Shown here piece after piece: positions 1-8,220 of a stretch of DNA of 36,256 nt; positions within the stretch are counted from its first letter, which is position 1; every line of letters starts with the position of its first letter. Both the position numbers and the translations under genes were made by a program. The stretch lies in assembly GCA_902619375.1 (NCBI GenBank), contig CACNEB010000011.1, positions 1-36,256 on the forward strand, read 5' to 3'. The notes under the pieces were generated by a model. It ran no database searches, was not told the origin of the DNA, and saw only the letters and a list, made by a program, of their open reading frames with translations. The DNA is from an uncultured Alphaproteobacteria bacterium. GTDB lineage: Bacteria > Pseudomonadota > Alphaproteobacteria > HIMB59.

Positions 1-678
1 GAAGATATCTCAACATCTGAGATTGATGATTATTGTTTAACAAGAATTCAAGAACTAGGAGGCACACCTGCACCGTTGTTTTACAGAGGTTTTCCAAAGT
101 CTACATGTACCTCATTAAATCATGTTATTTGTCATGGGATTCCAAACCATAATCGAAACCTTCAAAATGGAGATATTTTAAATGTAGATGTAACGACAAT
201 AATAGATGGTTGGCATGGGGACTCATCAAGGATGTTTAAAGTAGGAGACATTTCAATTAAAGCAAGTAATCTATGCAAGGTTACCCACGATTGTTTGATA
301 GAGAGTATTGGCGAGATAAAAGTTGGTGAGCCTATCAGTAAAATAGGAAAAAAAATTGAGAATATAGCAACATCAAACAACTTTAGTGTTGTTAGAGATT
401 TTTGTGGACATGGAGTTGGATTAAAGTTTCACGAGAATCCTAGTATTTTACACTATTACGATAGTGAGTATGATAAGGTAAAATTTGTAGACGGAATGAT
501 TTTTACAATTGAACCCATGATCAATGTTGGTAAATATCAATCTAAAATACTTAACGATGGTTGGACTGCAGTGACAAAAGATAAAACACTTAGCGCTCAG
601 TACGAACATACGATATACATTAATGGTGATATTATTGAGATTCTAACAGAGTCCCCAAGTAAGGCTTTTTATAATTGA
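1..678 (+). CDS. map: Methionine aminopeptidase type I (3' part, 5' end off the window)
   Basis: This enzyme removes the initiator methionine from nascent proteins in the cytoplasm. The frame is open to base 1, so the true start lies upstream; roughly the first 40-50 residues are missing. A TTG at 76 is internal: the residues before it (EID, then GGTPAP) match the family. All metal and catalytic positions are visible: the CHGIP histidine (codon 133), the two aspartates of NVD...GDSS (codons 187 and 220, eleven residues apart as in E. coli D97/D108), histidines in GHGVG and FHENP (409, 430), glutamate of TIEPM (511) and of QYEHT (604). The stop TGA shares bases with the TTG start of purB (4-nt overlap), so the gene heads or sits within the purine transcription unit. 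Identification is secure; only the 5' extent is unknown. Confidence 0.95.
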   Translation, partial: EDISTSEIDDYCLTRIQELGGTPAPLFYRGFPKSTCTSLNHVICHGIPNHNRNLQNGDILNVDVTTIIDGWHGDSSRMFKVGDISIKASNLCKVTHDCLIESIGEIKVGEPISKIGKKIENIATSNNFSVVRDFCGHGVGLKFHENPSILHYYDSEYDKVKFVDGMIFTIEPMINVGKYQSKILNDGWTAVTKDKTLSAQYEHTIYINGDIIEILTESPSKAFYN

Positions 679-1964
679 TACCAAGATACTCTAGAAAAAT
701 TCTTAAAGAAATCTGGGAAGATAGTAATAAATTTCAAATATGGCTTGACCTTGAAATTCTCGCTTGCGAGGCAATGGAAAAATTGGGTCAAATACCTAAG
801 GGGACCTCAAACAAAATCAAAAAAAAAGCAAAGTTTAAGGTAAAAGAAATAGAAAAAATTGAAGAAAAAACAAAGCATGATGTAATTGCTTTTTTAACTA
901 ATGTAGCAAAGTATGTAGGACCCGAGTCTAGGTATATTCATAAGGGACTAACTTCTAGTGATATTTTAGATACTTCTTTCTCCATACAACTTAACCAATC
1001 AAGCAATATAATTCTTGAAGGTTTAAAAACTTTGAGTAAATCTCTTTTAAATATTGCAAAAAAACATAAGTACACATTATGTATCGGTAGAAGTCATGGT
1101 ATTCACGCCGAAACGACTACTTTTGGATTAAAAATATTAGGATATCTAGCCGAAAACAAAAGAAACATAGATCGTCTTAAAAATTCGATAAAACAAATAC
1201 AAACAATTCAAATGTCTGGTCCTGTAGGGACATATTCAAATATTGACACAAGGGTAGAGCAAATGATTGCTAAAAAATTAAAATTTTCAATCGAACCTGT
1301 CTCTACGCAGATAATTCCAAGAGACAGGCATGCGGACCTTTTTTGCTCTTTTGCTATTATTGCAAGTTCCATAGAACGTCTATCAACTGAGATTAGACAC
1401 CTACAAAGAACAGAAGTTTTAGAAGTTGAAGAAGGTTTTGGAAAAAGCCAAAAGGGTAGTTCGGCAATGCCTCATAAAAAAAATCCAATTTTATCAGAAA
1501 ATTTAACAGGACTAGCAAGAGTGATTAGATCATTAACCATTCCTGCTTTGGAGAATATAACTTCATGGCATGAAAGAGATATAAGTCACTCCAGTGTTGA
1601 GAGAATAAACGCTCCCAATGCCACCATAACCCTCGACTTTGCAGTTCAAAGAATGATCAACGTTTTAAATAATTTAAACATAAATAAAAAAAATATGATG
1701 AAAAATTTAAATCTTTTAAAAGGCCTACCCTATTCACAAAATGTCCTGATTTTTCTTATTGAAAATAAAGTATTAAGAGAAGATGCCTATAAGATTGTTC
1801 AAGATTGTGCTTTGAAAACTTGGAAAGGCAATATGTCTTTTAAAGATAATCTTTTGAGTCATCCTCGTTTAGCCAAATTAAAAATATCAAGTAAAGTTAA
1901 TAATATTTTCAATAATAAAAATCTTTTTAAAAATGTTGATAAAATATTTAAAAGGATTAGTTAA
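675..1964 (+). CDS. purB: Adenylosuccinate lyase
   Basis: PurB cleaves SAICAR to AICAR and adenylosuccinate to AMP, releasing fumarate, in purine synthesis. The 429-residue length is normal. It belongs to the fumarase/aspartase superfamily and carries the signature loop GSSAMPHKKNP at residues 261-271. The two histidines expected for catalysis are H68 (KHDV) and H141 (SHGIHAE), at the same numbers as in the B. subtilis enzyme, and the TSSD motif is at 93-96. The start is TTG at 675: the first residues, MIPRYSRK, are the conserved PurB N-terminus, and no ATG is available nearby. The start overlaps the map stop as TTGA, and the stop overlaps purC by one base (TAATG). Both junctions suggest translational coupling. 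Confidence 0.97.
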   Translation: MIPRYSRKILKEIWEDSNKFQIWLDLEILACEAMEKLGQIPKGTSNKIKKKAKFKVKEIEKIEEKTKHDVIAFLTNVAKYVGPESRYIHKGLTSSDILDTSFSIQLNQSSNIILEGLKTLSKSLLNIAKKHKYTLCIGRSHGIHAETTTFGLKILGYLAENKRNIDRLKNSIKQIQTIQMSGPVGTYSNIDTRVEQMIAKKLKFSIEPVSTQIIPRDRHADLFCSFAIIASSIERLSTEIRHLQRTEVLEVEEGFGKSQKGSSAMPHKKNPILSENLTGLARVIRSLTIPALENITSWHERDISHSSVERINAPNATITLDFAVQRMINVLNNLNINKKNMMKNLNLLKGLPYSQNVLIFLIENKVLREDAYKIVQDCALKTWKGNMSFKDNLLSHPRLAKLKISSKVNNIFNNKNLFKNVDKIFKRIS

Positions 1965-2680
1965 TGGCAGTAAAATTGAAAAAATTATATGAGGGAAAAG
2001 CAAAAATTATTTATGCCAAAACTAGTAAGGAAGTCATAGCTACCTATAAAAATGATGCTACAGCTTTTAATAATTTAAAAAAGGGCTCGATAAAGAATAA
2101 AGGTGCAATTAATAATGCTATATCGAGTTATTTATTTCAAATATTGAATCATTGTGATATTCCAACACACTTTATAAAGAAAATTGATAAAAAATCTCAG
2201 CTTTTAAAAAAAGTAGATATTATTCCAATTGAAGTTTTAGTTAGAAATTTCTTTGCTGGCTCTTTATCTAAAAAGTTTGGTGTAAAAGAAGGAACACAAT
2301 TATCTGATACGCTAATTGAGTATTGTTTAAAATCAGATGAACTTGGCGATCCTCATATAAGTTCTGAACATATTCTTAATTTAGGTTTATGTGATTTTGA
2401 TGAATTAGAGTTAATAGATGAATATTCTTTGAGAATAAATGACATATTAAGGTCTACGTTCTATTCTATAGGAATAAATCTAGTTGACTTTAAATTAGAA
2501 TTTGGAATTTGTAAAAAAACTGATGAGCTTGTTTTAGCAGATGAAATATCACCAGATACATGTCGTTTGTGGGATTTAAAAACAAATAAAAAACTTGATA
2601 AAGATCGATTTCGTAGAGATTTAGGAAATATCGAAGAAGCATATGAAGAGGTTCTTAATAGGTTAAACTTGACAATTTAA
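1964..2680 (+). CDS. purC: Phosphoribosylaminoimidazole-succinocarboxamide (SAICAR) synthase
   Basis: PurC ligates aspartate to CAIR with ATP, giving SAICAR, the substrate of PurB encoded just upstream. At 238 residues it is a typical bacterial single-domain PurC. Visible motifs are LYEGKAKIIY (residues 8-17, nucleotide-binding glycine-rich start), the family signature IPIEVLVRNFFAGS near residues 86-99, LVDFKLEFG near 172-180, and DEISPDTCRLW near 190-200. The ATG at 1964 shares its A with the purB stop. The stop codon shares its last A with the start of purS. No Shine-Dalgarno is seen, so translation probably depends on coupling to purB. Confidence 0.97.
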   Translation: MAVKLKKLYEGKAKIIYAKTSKEVIATYKNDATAFNNLKKGSIKNKGAINNAISSYLFQILNHCDIPTHFIKKIDKKSQLLKKVDIIPIEVLVRNFFAGSLSKKFGVKEGTQLSDTLIEYCLKSDELGDPHISSEHILNLGLCDFDELELIDEYSLRINDILRSTFYSIGINLVDFKLEFGICKKTDELVLADEISPDTCRLWDLKTNKKLDKDRFRRDLGNIEEAYEEVLNRLNLTI

Positions 2681-2919
2681 TGCGAATAAAAATTTTAGTA
2701 AGACTTAAAGGCCAAATTTTAGAACCACAGGGAAAAGTAATTGAACAGTCGCTTAATAGTTTAGGATTTACAGAATTTTCAAATATTAGACAGGGAAAAC
2801 TCATTGAATTAGATTTACCCGATAATATAAGTAAAGAGGAAAAAGAACAAAAAATCGACTCTGCTTGCAAAAAACTTTTGGTCAACGATATTATTGAAGA
2901 GTACGAAGTGCTTGGATGA
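2680..2919 (+). CDS. purS: Phosphoribosylformylglycinamidine synthase, PurS subunit
   Basis: PurS is the small structural subunit that bridges PurQ and the small form of PurL in the FGAM synthase complex. The 79-residue length is the family norm. Recognisable features are the N-terminal strand RIKILVRLKG, the segment PQGKVIEQSL, and the conserved stretch around residues 24-40 (SLGFTEFSNIRQGKLIELDL). It sits exactly where expected, between purC and purQ, and overlaps purC by 1 nt and purQ by 4 nt (ATGA). Its presence with a separate PurQ and a 721-residue PurL shows the three-subunit FGAM synthase type. Confidence 0.94.
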   Translation: MRIKILVRLKGQILEPQGKVIEQSLNSLGFTEFSNIRQGKLIELDLPDNISKEEKEQKIDSACKKLLVNDIIEEYEVLG

Positions 2920-3596
2920 GTTTTAAATCTGCTGTTATAACATTTCCTGGATCTAATTGTGACAGAGACGCATTATGCTACTTAAAAGATTTAACTAAAG
3001 GTGAGGTTCATAATATTTGGCATGAGGAGACATCATTGCCAAAAGTTGATTTAGTAATTTTACCTGGGGGTTTTAGCTTTGGTGATTATTTAAGATCAGG
3101 AGCAATGGCATCAAAAAGTAAAATTATTGATGAGGTTGTAAAACATGCAAATGATAATAGATATTTATTAGGTATTTGTAATGGCTTTCAAATTTTAACT
3201 GAAATTGGACTTCTTGAAGGAGCATTAATTCGAAATAAAAAACTTAAATTTTTAGGAAAAAATTGCTTTATTAAAAAAAAATTTAAAAATAATTTTAATT
3301 TATCAATCAAAGATAACCAAATTCTTCAAATACCTGTAGCTCATAACGAGGGAAATTTTTATTGTGATACTGAAACTTTAAATTTATTAAAAAATAATGA
3401 ACAAATAGCATTTGAATATTGCAAAGGTGAATTCTCAAATACTGAAGAAAATATAAATGGTTCAATAGAGGCTATTGCAGGTATTACAAACAAAAAAAAG
3501 AATGTTCTTGGAATGATGCCTCATCCCGAGAGAGCATATTCTGATTTTCATCAATCACAAGATGGAAGATTTATTATAGAGTCTTTAATTTCATGA
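2916..3596 (+). CDS. purQ: Phosphoribosylformylglycinamidine synthase, glutaminase subunit PurQ
   Basis: PurQ is the class I glutamine amidotransferase subunit that hydrolyses glutamine and passes ammonia to PurL for FGAR to FGAM conversion. The catalytic triad is visible: nucleophile C88 in LGICNGFQ, and H203 and E205 in MMPHPERA. GSNCDRD near residues 12-18 and PGGFSFGDYLRSGA at 50-63 are also typical of PurQ. The length of 226 residues is normal. It overlaps purS and purL by 4 nt each (both ATGA), which supports stoichiometric synthesis of the complex. Confidence 0.97.
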   Translation: MSFKSAVITFPGSNCDRDALCYLKDLTKGEVHNIWHEETSLPKVDLVILPGGFSFGDYLRSGAMASKSKIIDEVVKHANDNRYLLGICNGFQILTEIGLLEGALIRNKKLKFLGKNCFIKKKFKNNFNLSIKDNQILQIPVAHNEGNFYCDTETLNLLKNNEQIAFEYCKGEFSNTEENINGSIEAIAGITNKKKNVLGMMPHPERAYSDFHQSQDGRFIIESLIS

Positions 3597-5758
3597 ATGA
3601 AGAGTTAATACTTCAACACGGTTTAACTTTAGATGAATTTCAGGTCATTAGGAAATATCTAAACAGAGACTTAAGTATTGAGGAATTGGGTATTTTTTCT
3701 GCTATGTGGAATGAACACTGTTGTTATAAAACTTCAAAAAAATGGCTTAAGAAACTCCCTACAGATAATGAAATAGTAATTCAGGGACCAGGAGAAAACG
3801 CTGGTGTAATTGATTTGCAAGATAACGATGGTATTGCGTTTAAAATAGAAAGCCACAATCATCCAAGTTACATAGAACCTTTCAACGGTTCAGCAACTGG
3901 TGTTGGAGGTATACTACGAGATATATTTACAATGGGAGCTAGACCAATTGCTACTCTTGACTCAATTAGATTTGGTTTAATAGAAACTGAAAAGACAAAA
4001 TACTTGTTAAATGGTGTGGTTCATGGAATTGGACACTATGGTAACTGTATTGGTATTCCTAATATTGGTGGTGAGTGTGAGTTTGAGTCAACATATGATT
4101 TTAATAATTTGGTTAATGCCATGGCTGTGGGACATGTTCAAAAAGATAAAATTTTTTACTCTAAACCAAAATCTATTGGTGGCCTTATTGTTTACATTGG
4201 ATCTAAAACTGGAAAAGATGGAATTCATGGAGCAAGTATGGCCTCTGATGTTTTTTCAGAGGAAGATGAGGATGAAAAAAGACCCTCTGTACAAGTTGGT
4301 GATCCCTTCATGGAAAAACTTTTAATGGAAGGTTGCTTAGAATTAATGTCTTCAGGTTTAATAGAGTCTATGCAAGATATGGGAGCTGCGGGTATTACCT
4401 CCTCCAGTGTAGAAATGGCTTCAAAAGGAAATGTAGGTGTTTATATCAATCTTGATAAAGTTCCATTGAGGCAACCACTGAGCGCCTATGAGATACTTTT
4501 ATCTGAAAGCCAAGAAAGAATGCTAGCTGTTATCGATAAAAAAAATAATCATAAAGTCAGAGAAATTCTTCAAAAATGGCAAATTGATTATGAAGTCATT
4601 GGAGAAATTACAGATACAAAAAGAGTTGTTTTTGAGTCAAATAATAAAAAAGTTGTCGATCTTCCTGTAGAAATAATTGTTGATGATGCTCCTGAATACG
4701 ATAGAGAGTTTTATATCCCAAGAAAAAGAAAAAACAAAGATTTTGATTTTTCCAAAATTAAATTGGAAGATATGATAATTAACCTTCTTACAAATCTTAA
4801 TTATTTAGATAAAAGTTGGGTTTTCGATCAATATGACTCTACTGTGATGGGAGATACTATCAGAGAACCAGGTCAATCATCAGGTATAGTAAAGATTCAC
4901 GGAACACAAAAAGTTATTGGTGCATCTACCGATTGCAATCCATTATACATAAGAATTAATCCTTATGAAGGAATGAAATATACAGTTGCTGAGTCCTATA
5001 GAAATCTAATTGCATGCAATATTAATCCTTTAGCGATTACAAATAACCTTAACTTTGCAAGTCCTTTAGATCCAAACATTATGGGAGAGTTGGTTTTATC
5101 TATTCATGGATTAAAAACTGCAGCTGTCAAATTCAATACACCTATTGTTTCAGGTAATGTATCTTTATATAACCAGACAAATGAAATACCAATTAAGCCT
5201 ACACCTGTAATAGGAATGGTAGGTTCCAATATGGATTTAAATAAAATAAACACAAATAAGTTTTGTGAAATTGGTAATAAGATACTTATTTTAGGAAAAC
5301 AATTAACAAAAAATTGTAGTCCTTACTTATTACAAGATCAAAAAATTGCTTTTAACATATGTGAATTCAATGACTTAGAGGTATTAGATCTAGATTTTGA
5401 GAAAAAAATTGCAAATTGTGTTTTGGAATTATCAGATTTGAAATGCATTATGTCTTGCAATGATATTTCCAGAGGGGGTATCTTTTCGGCATTATTAAAA
5501 ATGCAATATAAGGATATGGGTTTTAGGGTCAAGGTCCCTGATCCTATTGATTTATTCTGCGAATATAGTGCTGGATATGTGATTGAAATCAGAAGTAAAG
5601 ATTTTGAAGAAGTAACTTCATTTCTGACAAAAAAAGGTGCTGAATACCTCGATATTGGGGAGATAATTAAAGAAGGTATTGAGATAAACTCTAAAAAATT
5701 TGACTATTTTGATATTATGAATAAATATCTTAATGATTTTGAGAAGATAATTAGTTAG
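3593..5758 (+). CDS. purL: Phosphoribosylformylglycinamidine synthase, large subunit (small-type PurL)
   Basis: PurL is the synthetase subunit that uses ATP and PurQ-derived ammonia to amidate FGAR. The protein is 721 residues, the length of the small PurL type that needs PurS and PurQ, not the ~1300-residue fused form. Visible motifs are WNEHCCYKTS (39-48, with the conserved E-H-C/S-Y-K), GPGENAGVID, KIESHNHPS, the region FNGSATGVGGILRDIFTMGARP, GGECEF, and in the second half DSTVMGDTIREPG. An ATGA overlap joins it to purQ. Its stop is directly followed, with no gap, by the bolA start. Confidence 0.97.
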   Translation: MNEELILQHGLTLDEFQVIRKYLNRDLSIEELGIFSAMWNEHCCYKTSKKWLKKLPTDNEIVIQGPGENAGVIDLQDNDGIAFKIESHNHPSYIEPFNGSATGVGGILRDIFTMGARPIATLDSIRFGLIETEKTKYLLNGVVHGIGHYGNCIGIPNIGGECEFESTYDFNNLVNAMAVGHVQKDKIFYSKPKSIGGLIVYIGSKTGKDGIHGASMASDVFSEEDEDEKRPSVQVGDPFMEKLLMEGCLELMSSGLIESMQDMGAAGITSSSVEMASKGNVGVYINLDKVPLRQPLSAYEILLSESQERMLAVIDKKNNHKVREILQKWQIDYEVIGEITDTKRVVFESNNKKVVDLPVEIIVDDAPEYDREFYIPRKRKNKDFDFSKIKLEDMIINLLTNLNYLDKSWVFDQYDSTVMGDTIREPGQSSGIVKIHGTQKVIGASTDCNPLYIRINPYEGMKYTVAESYRNLIACNINPLAITNNLNFASPLDPNIMGELVLSIHGLKTAAVKFNTPIVSGNVSLYNQTNEIPIKPTPVIGMVGSNMDLNKINTNKFCEIGNKILILGKQLTKNCSPYLLQDQKIAFNICEFNDLEVLDLDFEKKIANCVLELSDLKCIMSCNDISRGGIFSALLKMQYKDMGFRVKVPDPIDLFCEYSAGYVIEIRSKDFEEVTSFLTKKGAEYLDIGEIIKEGIEINSKKFDYFDIMNKYLNDFEKIIS

Positions 5759-5992
5759 ATGCCTATTGAACAAAAAAAATTAGAAGGACTCCTTGAGAAC
5801 AAATTTCCAAATTCTAAAATTGTAATTGAGGATCTTGCCGGTGATAACGATCATTATTCAGTTGAAATTGAAAGTGATATGTTTAACGGATTGTCACGTA
5901 TACAACAACACCAGTTAGTTTACAAATTACTAGATGGATTAATGGATAAAGAGCTTCATGCTATGCAATTAAAAACGAAAGGAACAAAATAA
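5759..5992 (+). CDS. BolA family protein
   Basis: BolA proteins pair with CGFS glutaredoxins to hold or transfer a [2Fe-2S] cluster and take part in iron-sulfur trafficking or iron sensing. This 77-residue protein shows the alpha-beta-alpha layout of the family, with AGDNDHYSVEI (the [H/C] loop region, around residues 24-35), the helix LSRIQQHQLVYKLL, and the C-terminal segment LHAMQLKTKG. The start abuts the purL stop, and the last base of its stop is the first base of grxD. Adjacency to a monothiol glutaredoxin strongly supports a BolA-Grx pair. Which BolA subclass it belongs to cannot be settled by eye. Confidence 0.9.
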   Translation: MPIEQKKLEGLLENKFPNSKIVIEDLAGDNDHYSVEIESDMFNGLSRIQQHQLVYKLLDGLMDKELHAMQLKTKGTK

Positions 5993-6333
5993 TGGAATTA
6001 GAGAGTAGTACAAAAGAACAAATTGAAAAAATGATTGGAGATAATGAAGTTTTCCTATTTATGAAAGGTAACCCTGACTTTCCTATGTGTGGTTTCTCGT
6101 CAGTCGCAAGCGCAATTTTAAAAAAAACTGGGGTTGAGTTTGGCCATTGTAATGTACTTGAAGATAACAACATTAGAGAAGGTATAAAAACTTATTCAAA
6201 TTGGCCTACAATACCTCAACTTTACATAAAAAAAGAATTTGTAGGTGGTTGTGATATTATGAAAGAAATGGCTGAGTCTGGTGAACTTCTAGAATTACTT
6301 AACACAAAAGGAATCAAAACTGAAGTAAATTAA
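5992..6333 (+). CDS. grxD: Monothiol glutaredoxin (CGFS type, Grx4/GrxD)
   Basis: Monothiol glutaredoxins carry a glutathione-ligated [2Fe-2S] cluster and deliver it to apoproteins or share it with BolA. The 113-residue protein has the diagnostic CGFS active site at residues 33-36 (FPMCGFS), the preceding MKGNPD (24-29) that contributes the glutathione-contacting lysine, the WPTIPQLYI segment (71-79) with its cis-proline, and GGCDI (85-89). It is the last gene of the + strand run from map. Its stop lies next to the A-tract and hairpin at 6332-6356. Confidence 0.96.
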   Translation: MELESSTKEQIEKMIGDNEVFLFMKGNPDFPMCGFSSVASAILKKTGVEFGHCNVLEDNNIREGIKTYSNWPTIPQLYIKKEFVGGCDIMKEMAESGELLELLNTKGIKTEVN

Positions 6334-6356
6334 AAAAGGGGCATTTATTTTGCCCC
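6332..6356 (-). terminator. Intrinsic terminator between convergent grxD and the TPR gene
   Basis: A perfect 6-bp stem, GGGGCA (6338-6343) with TGCCCC (6351-6356), closes a 7-nt AT loop. Read on the minus strand it is followed at once by six U residues (A-run 6332-6337 on the plus strand), the classical layout of an intrinsic terminator for the transcript ending in the TPR gene. On the plus strand the hairpin is followed by TCTC, so termination of the grxD transcript there would be less efficient. Confidence 0.8.
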
Positions 6357-6361
6357 TCTCA

Positions 6362-6814
6362 TTAGTTATTTGAAATATAATTATTTAATTCTTTATAATA
6401 AGAATTATTTTCTCCAACTAGTTTTTTAAGTAGAGCTAAATTATTTAGGGCATTCTCTTTTTGACCAAGATCTACATACATCTCACCTTGATATTCGATA
6501 GCACCTAAATGTTCTGGGTCTAATTCAAGAGCTTTTTTGTAATATTTTGCTGCATTATCAAAGTCTTCACTTTTTCTGTAAGCAAAACCTAACTCATTGT
6601 AAACATCAGCTTTAGTAAAATCTGTTGAACTAGCAGTTGTAAGAGTCTTTAGCTTTCTTATTGCCTTATCATAATCTTTGCTTCTTATAAGCTTAATTGC
6701 TGACTTATAATCTTTTCCATAATTAGTTTTAGCACTATCATCAGAACTAGATCCAGCAGCGAAAAGGCTTGTAATAAAAAGAGAAAATATGACTGTTAGT
6801 ATTTTTATTTTCAT
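6362..6814 (-). CDS. Exported TPR-repeat protein
   Basis: This 150-residue protein has a clear secretion signal: basic MKIK, a hydrophobic core (ILTVIFSLFITSLFA, residues 4-19) and a likely cleavage site after AFAA-like FAA/G near residue 20. There is no lipobox cysteine, so a soluble periplasmic protein is likely. The rest is helical tetratricopeptide repeat: about residues 33-66, 68-101 (ADVYNELGFAYRKSEDFDNA) and 102-135 (LGAIEYQGEMYVDLGQKENA). TPR proteins are scaffolds for protein interactions; nothing here indicates the partner. It follows rpsD on the same strand with a 59-bp gap and ends in front of a terminator. Confidence 0.8.
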   Translation of the reverse strand: MKIKILTVIFSLFITSLFAAGSSSDDSAKTNYGKDYKSAIKLIRSKDYDKAIRKLKTLTTASSTDFTKADVYNELGFAYRKSEDFDNAAKYYKKALELDPEHLGAIEYQGEMYVDLGQKENALNNLALLKKLVGENNSYYKELNNYISNN

Positions 6815-6873
6815 AAATATCTTTTCGAAATTTATGCGCTGTTAGATTAATTGAATAGATTATTAACTATTGA

Positions 6874-7491
6874 TTATCTAGAGTAAAATTCAACGACTAA
6901 ATTAGGTTCCATTTGAACAGGGTAAGGAACATCTGTCAATTGAGGTCCTCTAACAAATTTACCAAGACATTTTGATATTTCTAGTTGTAAATACTCAGGA
7001 ACATCTCTTTCATTAGAGCTTAATGTTTGAATTATCATTGGAATATTCTGGCTAGTTTGTTGAAGGGATATTTCATCACCATCACTAACCTGATAAGATT
7101 TTTTATTTACTACTTTACCGTTAACCAAAACATGCCCGTGATTTACTAGTTGTCTTGCAGAAAATACAGTTGGAGCAAACTTTAGTCTAAACACAACAGC
7201 ATCTAATCTTCGTTCTAAAAGTTCAATTAAAATTTGACTAGTATCGCCTTTTTTTCTAGAAGCTGCTTGATAAATTTTTAAAAATTGTTTCTCAGTAATA
7301 TCGCCATAATATTTTTTGAGCTTTTGTTTAGCTGCCAATTGAACTCCAAAATCAGAAGGTTTTCTTCTTCTTGCTTGACCATGTTGGCCAGGACCATAGG
7401 GTCTTCTATTAAAAGGACTTTTAGGTCTACCCCATAAATTTAGGCCTAGTCTTCTATCAATTTTATGTTTTGACGATAGTCTTTTTGTCAT
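6874..7491 (-). CDS. rpsD: 30S ribosomal protein S4
   Basis: S4 binds 16S rRNA early in 30S assembly. The 205-residue length is normal. It has the S4 N-terminal domain ([33 protein letters not shown]) and the S4 RNA-binding domain ([33 protein letters not shown], around residues 92-130). The N-terminus lacks the four zinc cysteines found in some S4 paralogues. The gene stands outside the ribosomal protein clusters, as is usual in alphaproteobacteria. A good sigma-70-like promoter lies directly upstream, with almost no room for a leader. Confidence 0.98.
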   Translation of the reverse strand: MTKRLSSKHKIDRRLGLNLWGRPKSPFNRRPYGPGQHGQARRRKPSDFGVQLAAKQKLKKYYGDITEKQFLKIYQAASRKKGDTSQILIELLERRLDAVVFRLKFAPTVFSARQLVNHGHVLVNGKVVNKKSYQVSDGDEISLQQTSQNIPMIIQTLSSNERDVPEYLQLEISKCLGKFVRGPQLTDVPYPVQMEPNLVVEFYSR

Positions 7492-7501
7492 GAATTGGTG
7501 A

Positions 7502-7529
7502 TTTATATAGATTTAGCCTTTTAAGTCAA
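7502..7529 (-). promoter_or_regulatory. Sigma-70-like promoter of rpsD
   Basis: On the minus strand TTGACT (7529-7524) and TATAAA (7507-7502) are separated by 16 nt, matching the -35 and -10 consensus at five of six positions each. The -10 element ends 10 nt before the rpsD ATG, so the predicted start point would leave only about 3-5 nt of leader. No Shine-Dalgarno fits in that space. The match is good for an AT-rich genome but is not experimentally supported. Confidence 0.6.
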
Positions 7530-7530
7530 T

Positions 7531-8220
7531 TTATTTTGTAATAAATTTTAAAATTCCATAGGCTGTTTTTATTTGTTTTTGGTCTATTCTTGATGTTTTT
7601 AAAAAATTTCTTATAGATATTTCTAAATTATCTCTTTTGGATGAGATTGATGTAAATTTTCTTTTTTCTAGTATTTTCATCAGAAATGATAAAAATTTTT
7701 CAATATCTTTTGAGCTTGCAGGAGAATTTTCAAAAGTTGGATTAATATTAGATAGAGATATTTGACTCAATTCATAAGCAATTAAGGCTACAGTATGAGA
7801 TAAGTTGAGCGAACTGTTGTTGTATGTAGGGAGAGACAATAGAAAATTAGCATGCGATATCTCCTTATTGGACAATCCATTATTTTCTTGACCAAACAAA
7901 ATTGATATTTTTTTCGATTTTAGTTTAGATATTTCATTTACTTTTATTGGAGGTATGTGAAAGTCTCTTTTCCTAACTGTCGTTGCAATTAAGATATCAC
8001 TACCTTTCATAGCTTCTGGTATTGATTGATATACTTTAACTTTTTTAACTAAGGATGAAAAATGCTTTGCAGATTTTATTCCCTTATCATTAGGCCAAAT
8101 TTTTCTTGGACTTACTAAGGATAAGTTCTCAAAACCAAAACATCCTATTGATCTTAGAGACATACCAACATTTTCAGATAACTGGGGTTTGTTTAATATA
8201 AATTGAATTATTTTTTTCAA
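7531..8220 (-). CDS. TrmH/SpoU-family RNA methyltransferase (TrmJ-like)
   Basis: SPOUT-class enzyme that methylates RNA from S-adenosylmethionine, most similar by eye to TrmJ, which makes 2'-O-methyl at tRNA position 32. In the 229 residues the three SPOUT motifs are visible: motif 1 LNKPQLSENVGMSLRSIGCFG (9-29), motif 2 ISILFGQENNGLSNKEI (105-121) and motif 3 SLNLSHTVALIAYEL (137-151). IATTVRKRD (77-85) is also typical of TrmJ/LasT. The start is TTG at 8220, overlapping the cimA stop as TTGA; the conserved motif begins right after it, so no later start is possible. The substrate (tRNA or rRNA) is inferred from similarity only. Confidence 0.85.
   Translation of the reverse strand: MKKIIQFILNKPQLSENVGMSLRSIGCFGFENLSLVSPRKIWPNDKGIKSAKHFSSLVKKVKVYQSIPEAMKGSDILIATTVRKRDFHIPPIKVNEISKLKSKKISILFGQENNGLSNKEISHANFLLSLPTYNNSSLNLSHTVALIAYELSQISLSNINPTFENSPASSKDIEKFLSFLMKILEKRKFTSISSKRDNLEISIRNFLKTSRIDQKQIKTAYGILKFITK

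Noticed and set aside
660..690. Possible purine riboswitch ahead of purB.
   Set aside because: purB overlaps the map stop by 4 nt; there is no untranslated space at this point. Any control must lie upstream of the window.
4011..4325. A 104-codon frame inside purL in another phase.
   Set aside because: purL is intact and conserved through this stretch; the alternative frame shows no motif.
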